A stretch of DNA of 64,000 nt from Camarhynchus parvulus. Taxonomy: Eukaryota > Chordata > Aves > Passeriformes > Thraupidae. Below are positions 48,731-62,951 of the stretch, one piece after another. The translations under genes were made by a program, and so were the position numbers. The number at the start of each line of letters is the position of its first letter. Within the stretch, counting starts at the first letter, position 1. Below the pieces are notes generated by a model. The model did no database searches. It was not told the DNA's origin and saw nothing but the letters and a program-made list of their open reading frames with translations. Where the stretch lies: positions 36,242,993 through 36,306,992 of the forward strand of contig NC_044573.1 in the NCBI RefSeq assembly GCF_901933205.1. Reading direction: 5' to 3'.

Positions 48731-51700
48731 ACATGAAAACATTTGCTTACAAGATTAACTATAACTTACCTATTTTAAAGTTTCATTAAAAGCATAATTC
48801 TGCATTGACTCAATAGGAACAATAATTTGTAAATTCTCAAGTAAGTGCATAACATTATTTAAAGAGCTACAGAACTATTTCCCTCCATGACATTCTTCAT
48901 TTCTTTTAATCTCTTAATTTTCTTTAATCTCTGTATCAAGGCAACACCAAGAACTCAGAAAATTCTTATGGGAATATGTAGTAAAAGCATAGCAAACTCT
49001 CCCATACAAATAAAAGCACAACAAAAAGGCACGTTGTGACCATCATTTCAAAGAGCAAACAGGGTGAATGGCTGCATGATGAACGACTGCACTGCATGCA
49101 ACACTGGGGAAAGCATTCTCAATAATGCAAAAATAAGGCTGAAGACAGACTGACAGGTAGCATAGTCTAGAATCTGCCTGTCTGTGGAAGAATGACTTGC
49201 AATAACTTACTACCTTTCCAGATTTTCAGACTGCACCTATTAGGGGCACTTCCTAAGAATTTTTCAAAGAATGAAGTCTACAGGTAACTAAGAAAAGCAA
49301 GTCTCTATCTTCCCTAGACTACTTAAAAGCCCTCTGTGCATCACAGGCAGCGTTAAACCTCTGAATTCACTGCAAAGCTGGCTGAGAGTTTTTCTAAATA
49401 CTCCCAAGTATTCCTGACAGAGGCTATTCTAGTGTTTCACTCTGCTGTCTAACCTGACTGGGCATTTATTTCTGGTCTCTACTTCCTCCTACTCTGCAGG
49501 AGCTGCAAGTAATTATGAGGAAAACTTGAAGGCAGGAATTCTGCTTGCATTGATTAGGTACATGAAAGTAGAGCTCAGAGCTGAATATTGCTACATGTCC
49601 ACAGGAAAAACATTCAAAATAACTTATTTTTATAAAAAAACATATATATCTTTCCTGTGAAGGGCAGTAAAAACTGGTTCTTGGGGGGAAAAAACCCCTG
49701 CAGCTAAAAAGTCAAGCAATGCCTCTCCCCCTTCCCCCAGATAAGTGGGAAGTCATACAGGAAGCCCAGCCAGACTAAGCATCAGCTTTCCAGCTTCATA
49801 TTTTCTTCCATGCATGTGTGGCACCAATGAGGTATAATGCACTTATCCGGCTCATTCCAACACAACTCTTCCACCTGTGGGAAAATGTAGGATGCCTGGT
49901 TTTCTGTGATTTTGTGGGTTTAAATAGAACACCAAAATCCAACCCCCTCTTTCCTTAGCACCACCACATGTCCCATTCCCTACCCCCACCATCTACTACA
50001 GCGGGTGGTAAAACCATTGATATCTTTGGACTTGTTTCCCCCTCCCTTAAAGCTGTCTTGCAGCAAAAGTACTGGCTGATGGCAGGAAGAGGTTATGGGG
50101 AATCATGCACACAAATTTAAAAAGAAAAAAAGCAAAACCCTTCTCTCGTGCCTTCAGGTCTGGTTTTGCAGATTTTTGACCCAGTCTCCTTGGAAGACTC
50201 TTTAAGCAACTTCCTTGAACAACTCTTTAACTAATTACATGTCTGTGCTTTTAAGGACAGAAATAACCAACAGAGAGGAAGGAAGAAATGGTGACTTTTA
50301 ATTCCCCACTCATCACAATGAGTTACTGGATGTGCTTGCCAGGAGACGGATAAGCACAGCACAGCCCTTTCACATATTCAGGTTCCAAATCACATACATT
50401 TGCTTGCAGGAAATTAATTTAACATACCTTTCTTCAACAATCATATATTCCAACACAGATAATGCGCTGCATTTGCCACAAATGACTGAGGACAGTAAAG
50501 CACGTGCTGATCAAAGGAATTAGTACAACAAACAGTGAAAGAAAACATGCTGCTTGGCAAGTTCCTATGGCACTGACGTTTGCTTTGTATGGGCACAAAA
50601 TCAGGCAGTTGCGTCTCTTCCGGATGTGGTTTCTTGCTGTCCAAAACACCACTGGCTTTTTCTACTGTGTGCAGAAGCAGCACCACAGAGAAACTGCTTA
50701 GCAAAGAACAAATGCTTACAGCTCATTCACGGCAAATCACTGTGCAAAAGGAACACCAGTCTCGTTCCAATGCTTTCTTTTAAGCAGTTTTCTATACACG
50801 TGCACACACACCCCCAAAAATATTTTTTGATTTAGGCATCCTCGGCCTACTTGTAGGTTTTATTATTTTAAGCCTGCATATCTTTAAGAAATACTGTCCC
50901 TTCCAAGCTATTTGAATAAGCCATTCACTGTTACGAATGGCACATCATGACCAGTGGGTTTATTACAGAGACCTTAACATTCACTTCCTCATGGGAATTA
51001 GTTATCAGCAGAAGGGAGATAACAGCCTGAAAGGAAGTGCTGAAGCTACCAACTGCAGCTAGCAGGTGATGCCAAGAAGCTTGTGGGAAGAAGTCACTGA
51101 CCCTCTTACAGCGGCAGGTTATTTGAGAAGAAGAAACAGCATATATCTGTCATGAGAACACATGCATGTTTTCCATGTTGGTGGATTCATACGAGTGACT
51201 TCTGCTTCCTCTTAAAGAAAGCCTAATCTATAATAATCTAAAACCAGTCAGAAGATAGCTGGGAATGAATGATTATGAAGCTATTGTTAATGCCACCTCC
51301 ACGATGCCTGGGTACCTCCAACACACTATTCCACAGACAGTTCTGCCACTGTCTGTTCTGTATCCCTGCTCTATCTAAATACATATATACCAAGTCTCCT
51401 TCCTCTGACAGGCTAAATGGGGAAATAGATAAATTAACAGATTTACAAAACAGATTTTCTGGGTAAGAAATAACATGAAAATTTCTGCTCTGTCCTTAGC
51501 AGAAGGAAGCATCTTATCTCAGCAAGCAGTAGCTGGTGTCAGGTTCCATGAATATTAGATGATGTTTTTTAATAAATTATTCAGTATTTGATGTACACAA
51601 ACCAGGAAGCTGAGGACATTCATCTGTACAAGCACAGACAGGCAGAAGAGATGAGTGTTGAGAGAAGAAACTTGTAGTTGAAAAAACTTAAAATAAGGTG

Positions 51701-54118
51701 TTAATAAGTGCTCTGCAGTGATCAGTAATGCAGCATTTGACAGCCCTTATCTGATTAGTTTGGGCTTGAACAGCAACCACTCTCTAAAGAGATAAACAAC
51801 TTTCTTATTCTGGCACACAGACTCACCTGGGACAAAGCAAAACATCACCTGATCCATCACACATCCCTCTCCTGTCATGCCCTCATTAAAGATGACCCCA
51901 CATCATGCCTTACCCCAGGGCCTAAATGAACAGTACATATGATGTTACTCCAGTTCTCATTTGTATGATTAGGGTGGCATGTTGCTGTCTAAATCCCAAA
52001 ACAGAAGCTTAAATGAAAGCAGGGTGACCTACATTAAGCTTAAGTAAGTGCCATCTTAAAATGATAGATTCAAAAAATTAAATCTAGTAAGTACAGAGTA
52101 GTTACAAATCTGGTCTCATAAAACACCAAATAAAAAAGTACTCATCATCAGGTAATCAAGTTTCTACTGTTTCTTTTCAAGTATTTTGTTGATGCCAGAA
52201 AGGCCAGGAAAAAAAACCCCTTCAAATCTACCACTTCTAGACAATGTTAAGCCATTCACATAGTACAATAAAAGAAATTCCTATTAATAAACTTTGTGGA
52301 TGATAAAAAGTCAGAACAGAGTTTAAGAATCAGATGACCTTGAGAGGTAAGGTAACATAAATGGAATTCATTTTGATGGGATGCATCGTTGCTTCGTATC
52401 TTGCAGAACTAATAAAAATAGAGCCTCATAATTTGGAAATGACAGAGAAGATAATTATCTGGGAACATTATTTTGCCACTGAACATTTCTGCTCCATTCA
52501 TATTATGCAGTCAAAGACTGAAAAAGATGACATAAGGATGTTTGTTCCTGGAGAGAAGGGAATCATGCATTGCAACACTGAGAAAATCTCTGGGCCAGCA
52601 CACCAGTACCAGACATCCATGCCCAGGAAGGAAACGCTGAAACAAAGCAGATGCAGACCAGGTCTATCAGGATGACCTGAAAGCAGAAAAGTTTGGCCCA
52701 GTGGAGCTTTAAAACAAATGCTAGAAGAGGACTGGGTGGGCTCCCCCCAAACATGGCTTATGGATAAGGAAAGTTAACAGCACAGAAAAAGAACAATTTA
52801 AGCTAAATACAATCAGCACAAGAACATCCATGTCTAAAGTGACTGAAATTACAGGCATCCAATATTCTGAAGATTGTTCTGATTACTTTGTCAGATAAAA
52901 ATGCATAGCAGTTTTGTAAATTGAGTAAGAACCATCTTAAAAACACTACATTATACCACTGCTAGAAATGCAATGGCTCACCAACTCCTTTCTAGTCCTA
53001 TACTCTGTAGCTAGGAAAGGAAGTGAGATTTTTCCAAACAGACTGCCTTACTGACCTCTCTCCTCTCTTCCATCACTGCCTGGGAAACACACTGCAGATT
53101 GAGAAACACTGCTACCCCAAGCTGCAATGAGTATTCACTGGACCAAGGGGAAGACAATATCTTGCAGCCACCAGCAAAGGCTTCTGTTTAAGCAGGGTAG
53201 CACCAGACAGAAACCTTTCCCAAGGGAGTTCTCTGCTGAAAATCACCTGCCAGGAGGCCAGAACCTCAAAATTTGAGTATCCAAATAAGCAAACATGAAC
53301 CAAGTTAATAGATGTCAGTCTTAGCTTGTATTTATTCAATCATGATTGACTTCTTTGACATGAATGATCAACATGTCCTTAATTATAGGGTGATCAGCAT
53401 TGTCCACGCTCAGGTCTCATGCTTTCATTCAGAACAAAAGCACACACACTCATGTGATTTGCTTTATTTTGCCATATGCATTAGGGGAGTTATTTGACTG
53501 AAGTGAATCATGCTTAACTCATGCATTTAGTAAAAAGACTTGTTCTCACACAATCTTTCTCTTTCTTGCATGTATTCTTTATATAGCCTTTATGTCTCTA
53601 TATACAAATTTATCCTCCTTAGTTTCAAATGAAAAATGAAAAATTTGGGCTTTAGAAGGAAAGCATATCAGAACAAGAGAAAAATTCCCATTATTTTGAT
53701 GCTCTAAATCCCTGCCATCATCACATTTAACCCGCATTTTCAGCTACTGACAAGAACTGACATGAGTTTATCTCTGAGAAAAATGACTGATGATAGAAAA
53801 AAACTATGAGCCGCCAAAGCAAGCAATCTTCAGCACAAATAGGAAAACTGAATTAGGAAACTCAACAAAAGGTTAATTAAATCCTAAGAAAATCTGCAAT
53901 GTTTTAAAATAAAGCCTCTAGTTATCAAGAATTACATTTCATAGAGGTGTAAACACATAACAAGAAGGAACTATGGTGTCTGCAGAACGGCAGAACAAAA
54001 AAACCATGGCTAATGGCTTCCAAGGTTTCTATACTTTTCCAGTAACATTTAAATCTGGATTTTGATTTTAGATAACTGGTGCACTCAGGAGAAACATCGG
54101 CATATTTCTAGATATAAT

Positions 54119-54182
54119 ATGCTATTAATTATATTAATAGCAAATTATAATTGTATTAGTTACATTAATAGCATTAATATAA
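54119..54182. repeat. AT-rich palindromic tract with repeated ATTAATAGC motif
   Basis: TGCTATTAAT (54120-54129) and ATTAATAGCA (54133-54142) form a perfect 10-bp inverted repeat around TAT. ATTAATAGCA recurs at 54164-54173. Confidence 0.85.
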
Positions 54183-57100
54183 AAAGGATTAATTTTTAGA
54201 CTCAAGTCAAGACATATAACTTCTACTCATCCTTCTTCTGCACAAGATATTCTACCTAAATTTCAATAATGGAAGAAAAAATTGACAAGGCACCTGTACT
54301 ATATAATCAGAATTAATGATGAATAACCACAGAACCTCTATCACTGAGAACACTGTTCAGAACAAAACCATTACTCATTTTTCACTTGCATTCTATGAAT
54401 TCCCTCTCTCTGCCTGTAATCTTACAGCATCTCATCACGTGAGGTCTTGAGAGACAAGAACTATGTCCCAGTGCTTATTTTAGCTTCTTAATCCCTATCA
54501 GTGACTTTCACAAAATGTTCTTTAAAGGGACAATAAGGTCAGAAACTACAAATCAAACAAATGGCTTTCATGAATTAAAAATAAAGTACTACAGATCAAA
54601 TATACCTATCAAGTATCAAGCGGTGATTTTTGTCCTGGATGCAGCCTGTAACCCTTCAAGATGATTGAAAAATATCCAAATATATAAATATATGAAAACC
54701 CCCGTTTTTTCTCACTGAAGAATATAATGCACATGAGAAAGTGCACATTCTGTTAGGACAAACATATATCCAAAGTAACAACAATATTACACCACACTTA
54801 AGCACACTAGTGCCTCTCAATTTACATTTAGTTTGATTGCGCTTGCATTTCTCTTTCCTCAAAGCTTTTACAAAACTAATCCACTGCTGGAATATCACAA
54901 CCTGCTCAGACAGCCTGCAAGATCATGTGCTCCAGCAGATGAGGATGCAAATGAGCCATTTGCTTGTTTAATCTCTCACTGCTCGAACTGAAAGGGTATC
55001 CACAAAAAACAAAAACAAACCCCCCAAAAACCCCCCAAAAAAAGCATTACCATCTTCCTGCTATGTAGTCCCAGTGGCTCAGTATAATTGCAAAAATTCT
55101 GCACAAAGAGGTAATAAGCTTTTTGTTTTTTTCATATCTGGTGCAAGCAACAGTGTTGTACTCTTAGAACTATTTGTGTTGAATAATCTTCCCAGAAAAC
55201 AGAGGTTTAGCTTACACGGTCCATTGAAATCTTGCACCAACAAGCTCCAAGTTTACCCTCGTCTATTCATTTTCCAGAAAGAGAACCTCTGTAAGTTACA
55301 AAAATCAGGCTCTGCTTCTCTGGTAACCCAAGCCATTTTCCTATTCAGTGCTTTGCAAATTATGAAGAGTAGCAGCCAGACACACCATTTCAGGTTGGTA
55401 CAGGAGAAACAGTTTAAAAGGCACAATCTGACTTGTAGCAGTAGTAAAATAAAGACCTGTCATACAAACAAGTCATGCACATGTCAGGAGTAAAGAAGTA
55501 TCATAAAATCATATGCATATGCACTACTGATATTTCTGTCAACTTTTTCATGAGTATTTCTGGCATCATAGCAAAAAGAAAGAAGAAAACTCTTCAATAT
55601 TTAACAAGGGCATACAATATTACATAAAGTATACCAGGTACCAAAATATTATCCCATGACAGACTGATCAAAACTGTAGAGGAATCCCATAAAAAAAAAA
55701 AAGACAGCCTATTGCAAGTCAGTTTCTTCCTCACCAGCATTTGAATTTAGCTTCATTCCTTTCTGAATTACCTTTACCACCTTCGTTGCCTCAGCTTTCT
55801 CAAAACCACATACATGATCCATGTGACTCACCCACTTGGATGCAGCATCTGCCAGCTTGTAAAACAACAGGGGTTTCCCACCCTTCAGGCCATACACACT
55901 ACTGATTCATCATGGATCAGAACACACAGCTTTAACTCATGCAGGCTCACACTTCCTCTTTGCTAAGGAAAACCTACAGCTTTTTAGAAACAACTCTTCT
56001 TGAAGGCCATCCAGACTTCTCACAGGATTTCAGACATGCAAAATTAAGAGAAGCACAGTAACAGCATCAGCTCTATCAGACCTATCAAGTGCAGACTGCA
56101 GCTTTTAGGCTGCCAGGTGGCACCATGCCAGAGGTCTTTGTGATTCTGTGCAGGCCATTTGAATCTCCTCTAAAGTCTTGCCTAAAAAGCTGGAAAGGAG
56201 AAAGCCAATGCAAATAAACACTATTTAGCATTTGAGTTTACTGAGCTGTGTTTGAAGGCTTAGACAAGAACCTCCTCTGGTATCAATACAGCTGATTAAT
56301 ATCTTTGCAACATCTTGCACCACAGTAGAACTAAGAAAAAGGAACAGGAAGAGCCTTGAGGTCCTGTCTAAATAGGGGCTTGTTACTTGAAAATGGTGTA
56401 ATTTCTACCAGTTCAAATCTTTCTCCAAGTGGAATTGCCAAGTAAGGCAATTGTAGTGAAAGAAACATCAGCTTGTTCACTGAAGGACAGAAATCACTCA
56501 TGTCCTAGGCTGCTGTGAGCATCACTCCTTTCAGCTTTTTTCTGACTGCCAAGGGTGTGACTGAGAAGCTTGTGAGACAAGCTTCTAGCTTCAGCTAGAT
56601 GTCATGCACAGGTTTTTCCAACAGCTTGCCTCTGTGGGACAAAGCTTGCATGGAGGCTTCCACAAGGAAAAACTCAACCCACAGTCTTCCAAATCTAGAT
56701 GTTCCAGCATATCAGATCACTCCTTGACATAGTAAAGCAGTGGGCAAGTGAGCAGATTTCAAGGTTCAACATGGAAGACTTTGGTTTATGAACTTTATGC
56801 AAGAAGTACATACTCTTCAAGAGAAAGAGTAGAGTTTCTTCTAATGAGGGTCCAGTGTGAAATCTGAAGAGCAAGCCTCTCTCCACTCTTACTGAAGAAA
56901 AAAATAGCTGAACAGCAAAGAAAAAATAAATCTAAAAAAATATTCAAAATGCTGTTTTAAAATACATTTAATTTTTGCAAATCAGAGTTGGCCATCTATC
57001 AAAAGCCGACACAACAAGGAATGTGGACAGGAAGGAGCGTTTCACCTGCCATCTACCATTCCTGGCAGGGGGGACAGAGGGAGCCCTAGGCTGGCCAGAG

Positions 57101-57460
57101 CCCACTGCTCATCCCTCAGATGCAGAGAGCTAAGGCAGGGTGTGAAGTGTACAGAACCAGTCTTCAGGTAAGCATGCAAGGCAGTGTTCTTTTACAGAGC
57201 ACAGGGCACACACAGGTTGCTGAAAGAGGAGCTCACAGGTAATTGCTCAAAGGCATGCACTACACAGAGGCAGCCTGTGACTAGAATGATATGCTAAAGG
57301 AACACTTCATAAAGTGTGTCATTTTGAATATTAAAGTACAAACAAAGCTTTCACTTTAAAGTGGTAACAGATCACCTCTGCCCAACACTTACTAATCTGT
57401 CAACGTAAGTTCAAGATAAAAATCACAGATAAGTAGAGAGACCAAATATATTGTACTGTT

Positions 57461-57490
57461 AAAAACCAAACCAAATCAAACCAAACCAAA
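57461..57490. repeat. (AAACC)n short tandem repeat
   Basis: About five AAACC-like units with one T substitution. Confidence 0.85.
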
Positions 57491-60400
57491 GACTGATGGT
57501 GCACAGATTTTTTTCCCCCTCCATTTTTGTTTCCCTCAAACACACACTGACATTTACTTAAAATGGCCAGATTTTCAACTAGCATAAAAATAATCTTCAT
57601 CTCTGGTCTAGTTACTGTTAATACATGCCAAGTTACACAAAATAAGGATTAGACTCATCACACCTACTACAAAGCTAAAGTTTATCTGTGCTTTGATCTT
57701 CCTAGCAACTTCATCTCAGTGCTTGCTTAGTGGTAGAATTAAAACCTGCATATACATGTGCATAAAGTGGCTAATGTACTAAGTGAAAAATATGCTGCTT
57801 TATTAAAACATAATGACTGTATAACACAATGATAGTTCTGGTGCTTGCTGAGTCTCAGCTCCATGACCAATATCCATTTGATTTTCTTATAAAATTAAGA
57901 CAACAGAATACTATTGATAAAAAGGGGATTCACCCTTTTTGATTGGCCGTCATCAGTGGTTTCTCAGATGAAATGTACAAAACAAAATAAACTACAAACA
58001 GTTTAATATGGCCAAGCCAGCATTCCTGTAACACAGCCAAACTGAAATTGCTTTGGGAATCAAGATCAGAATCAGATTTAATGCAAGATGTTAAATGCAC
58101 AAGTCTTCATGGTACACAGAAAGCCAGAGTGGGCTTTCCTCATAGGTGCTATGATAGGAACCAAAAACTTGTGGTTAAAGCCTGTAAATTAAGGCATGTC
58201 TCCAGTATTTGAACGAGCATTTGATGTGGGCACAAGCCTTGCACAGGACCTTTCCAATTACTGCATGTGTTCATGAGGTGGCACACCACCTCACTTCCTA
58301 GCTTCGCTCCAGTTCCCATTCCCCTACTGCCTTCCCTCTCAAAACACGTATATACATCATTCAAGTTTAATCAAATAGATTCTTTCCTTCTAACCTAACA
58401 TCCATGAAATGTAAAATCCAGTATTTCTTCAGGTGAGGAAGAAATTTTAAGTCGGCATATGTATTCTTGAAAAAATTTTCAAGTGATCTTTCCTTATCTA
58501 GCGCAATTCTGAGCTAGAGGAGTGGAGAAACAAGTTTTGTTCATTTCTTTAGCCACTGTTCCTTTTAGCTATCTCCATGCTGCAAGTTATAAAGCAACCA
58601 TCCCTTCAGAAAAAACAAAAATAGAGCTGCATACTTCAAACATTTAATTTCACAGCTTTTTTCTGTCTTTTATCCTGACACAATCTGCCTACAAAACAGC
58701 TTCTTCTCTCCAAGTTACACAGTGTGTGGAACAAAGCCAGCCTCACAAGTACAATGGGTTTAAAACACATACAGATCTGCAATAGTCAGTGTTTTGAAAT
58801 GCTCTTTTCAAACCCTTTGGGAAAATTAATTATTTAACAGCCACGTGTCAGAGATATTTGTCTCACATCTGAAGGCTCCTCTTATCGTTCTTCCCCAAGG
58901 AATTTAGCAGTACTCCCACTTTTCAACAAACCAGCAGCTCCTGGCTTGGTAACAGTGCAGATAACAACCAGCCAGGCATTTCCTCCTGCTGCTCCGTCCA
59001 CCTGGACAGCCCACAAAGGTCAGCACAAAGCTCTTTGTTGAAGGCCTAAGGAAGCAGTGAAGGGAGCAGCAGGAATGACCCTCCAAACATAATACCAGTC
59101 ATCAGTAATGGTGCCCTTCCAGACACACAAGTTGGTCTCAGAGGTTTCTTCTACTAGCATTTATTTTTCATCTCAAGGAAAGACATCCTACAGAAGTACC
59201 CACCTGCAACAGACACTGCTCATATATGGAAGCAGACAACTTTCCTCTTCCTTTTTTAAGTCTTCCTTGCTTAAAAATGTAACCACGATTACAAGATTAC
59301 ATTTTACCCAGCAAGAAAATGACACAAGCTGGAAATAAAGGACAGACTCCAGCATCCTAGCTCTATATGAAGGTCAAAGACAGGATCATCATTCTCACAC
59401 TATTTAGGATAAAGTACTTAACATCACTTTCCACTTCCTAATACTGTTCACAGGAACCACCTTTGAAAAACAGTCCTGCAGATTCCTATGGCGCTCCAAT
59501 ATCCTATGCAACAGAGGAGGAACCTAGCACGCCACCGCTCTTTTAAGAGGTCCAATTCCCATCCCCACCTTTCCAACACAGAAAAAGAACTTTTCAAGGG
59601 CTTATTTACCTGGCACATACACTGAACAACAGCACAGGACAGCTCTTCCCCAAAAATATTAAGTCACTTAAATCCAACAGTGGAACTCATACAGCTTGGC
59701 CTGCTTCTGGGACATTGTCCGCTGTTCTGCTCACCTGCACTTGCATAATTATCTGTTTCTCAACCATCATTTGACTTCCACATGAAGAAATCTATCACAT
59801 CTCAAAGATTCATAGATATGCCATTCAAGTTTTTCTAATGCTCACCTGACAACTGCATGTACCAAAAAGAAGCTACAAGCTATCACTGTGCAACCAGAGA
59901 AATTTAAATCACCTTTCAAGAAACCCTGAATTTTAAGCATGAATTAATGAAGAGCCTGTGAAGACATAGGAAAGACAAGCTTCATGGTAAGTTTTAATCC
60001 AAGCAGAAATTTTCTGAACTCTTTGTATTTAAAGAAATATTGAAAATATACTGTATTACTAAAAGGAAAATGCACTATGGTCTCAATTGTAAACTAGATA
60101 ATTTAAGTATATAAACATTAAGAGGTATGTCAGCTATTTTGCCTGTATCTCCCTCCTTCATGAGCACTAAAGGCAATACACGCTCAAATAATAAAGTTTT
60201 AATTGATACATTTTGGTGGGTAAAAATATTGCCCAATCCATACAATGCAATCATTTTTCTGAATACTGCAAGCTTAACATCTCTCTATTTTTTGTCTTTG
60301 TACAAAGAATAGCCGAAGTCTGTCATATAGACCTTAGAAATAAATGATATGAGTTTGAAGGAAGTAACAGATTCTTTAGTTTTCTATAGTTAGATTTCCA

Positions 60401-62347
60401 GTTTAGAGTCCTCAGCAAACTGCAGAGGATTAGCACATTGCACATCTTTAGAAGAGATACTCTATTGGCAAAGGGAAATACCTGGAAAATGTCAGAATGG
60501 TATGAGACTCCTATGAAATAAAAGAAAATCCAGGAGGACAGGAGAGTAGCTCCTTTACAGCAGCAAAGCTGTATTAACGAGAGCTCCTGACAAAAGCCTC
60601 CCAGCTGCAGTTTTCCAAAAAACAAGGGTAAGCTTCTTTAGAAGTGTTATCAAGAAATTGAGTTGGTACAATCACTATTTATATTTCCTTACCTAACAGA
60701 GGCAAATACATTCATTCATCAAAATCTTTCATTAGCAGTAGATATTGATCTGGGGATCATTTAAACAGGGTCGTGTAAGTACAGCATAAGAGCAGTACAA
60801 AATTTATGTACAATGAAAAATCTCTCATGTATTAGGAAGCCCACGTGCCTTTAGGTCTCAAAGAAAGCCCACACCTGGAGATGCAATATACAGGAGATTC
60901 AATTTAGAAACACAGCTAAGTGAACTTAAAATCATGAGAGAAAAGAAATGTTAGTTATTGACACCAGTGCAATTTGCTTGAGTACAGAAAAAGCATACAG
61001 AAGTAAGGTGCTAATAAAAGTGTGCTAACTGAAGAGCAAAACAATCTGTACACAAACAATTGCATTGCAATCTCCTTCTGCTTCCTTATTTTGTTTCAAA
61101 TGATATTTTGGCAAGGAACAAAGTGGGTCTGGAAAATGGGTAACTGTCTTTCTGAAACTAAGCAGATGAAAAAATTGTTTTGCACACATTTTTATTTGGC
61201 TTCTTATTCACAGTTAAAGGATTCCTCCTTCTGAATATGGTGTCAGATGAAACATGTTTAAGCATATACTACTCCAAGATGGATGTAAAGGAAATTCAGC
61301 AACAGTCTCAGAAGTGAGCAAACAATACAATCCTTAAATGAGAAGCCTTAATCTGAAGGTTGCAAGCAAGTCACAGGAAACAAACACCTAGCCACAGAGT
61401 GCCAAGCATGTGCACTCAGAAGCCCTTTCATCTCAAGTGTCACCCTGAAAAACCTCAAGTATCTGCTGAAAGAACATACTGGTTCCTACTGGCTTGGAAA
61501 TCCTCCTGCAAAAAAGTAGTCGGATACCAGATACTTTCACTGGCCCAGCTGCTGCAATTCTTGTTACAGGATGAGCCTGAAGACCTACCCCATGAAAACT
61601 TGCTGGTACGTGACGATGATTTTGGATGAGGAAGAATCACTTGGACATACACTTCCAGGAGTGCATGTTGCCCAGAAGGGAACAGGACGGGGAGAGGATG
61701 TAGCAAGCCAAAAGCAAATAAGACAAGACAATGCACCTCACTTGTACATTCCAGCAGCAGATCCCTTCCCTGACTGAACACAGGAGAATTCAGAGTTCCC
61801 ACAGCAGCCCTTCCTGTGGAGGTACTGTGCTTTCTTGGAGAGGGCTGGATTATTGCTAGTTTGTACTTGCTTGTAAGTGGTGATGACTGAGCTATGCTCT
61901 GCATCTTTGCATGAAGTTTCCACATCATCAAGGGACTATCCTTCAGTTTCAGTATCATTTCAGCAATAAAATAAGGCCTAGAGCTTAAATGGAGTTTCTA
62001 CAAATATGAAATGATCTTCTGATTGTGATATTCACCCTTAATGAATAAACAACTGTAGCACCAGAATGTCTTCAGATTCTGTGCTATGTCATAGATCATT
62101 AGATATCATGTTCCTGAGTTATGCTGTGTCAGATAGAAACACTTTTGTGTAAACACTCCAAAATTTACCCCAGTTCAGGAATCTATGAAGCTTGTTGGCC
62201 AGATCTAATGTTTAACAAAATGTGCTATAATTTTTGTTATGTGTGATGCTAGACACCAAACAGAATGCAGTTCACCTACTGCCTCCCTGCCATCTCTCTT
62301 TCCAGTCTGCAGACTATCAGCATCACACTTCTTCAGGAATCTGATTT

Positions 62348-62366
62348 AAAAAAAAAAAAAAAAAAA
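62348..62366. repeat. A19 homopolymer
   Basis: A run of 19 A on the + strand. No retrocopy was recognised on its 5' side. Confidence 0.9.
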
Positions 62367-62928
62367 GGCAAGTGAACTCTACAAAGGCTCCAGCAATAAC
62401 AAAATAGTATCAGTGACAGTGAAGATGCCCTTTTCATTAAAGATCAGATTAATGCCTCTCTAGCTTTTCACTAGTCTTGTATAGAAAGCATCAGTATCAA
62501 AAGTTTTTTTCACATTCATTTTCACAGAAAGTAGTCCCTTTCTCCTGAACTGAGAGCTGAGCAAAACAGATCATATCCCTTGTAGGTTGAACTAGTAGGA
62601 ACTCTGGTAAAGGTCATGCAGAGATGTCATTCCAACACACCTTCACCATGCTCACACAGCATGCCTCAATCAGCATACAGTCTTGTGTGATCCATTCAAG
62701 CTCACTGACAAAACTTGAACACCTACGAAAACTGAGTAACAACACCTGCAAGAGGCACAAAATGAGAAGGACTGAAATGTTATTAGTTCATACAGCAAGT
62801 TAATGACAGCAGGGAAAATACGAAGGCATATGCTAGGCACTGTAGAGGACTTATTCATAGCAATTAATGCAATTCCCCAAACACAATCTGGGAAAAAAGT
62901 CCAAGCTGTGATGGATGTGGTAAACATA

Positions 62929-62951
62929 CACACACACACACGCGCGCGCAC
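62929..62951. repeat. Alternating CA/CG purine-pyrimidine repeat
   Basis: (AC)n passes directly into (GC)4, an uninterrupted purine-pyrimidine alternation of about 22 bp. Confidence 0.9.

Noticed and set aside
57352..57363. 12-bp palindrome CACTTTAAAGTG
   Set aside because: A single 12-bp palindrome is expected by chance in 64 kb.
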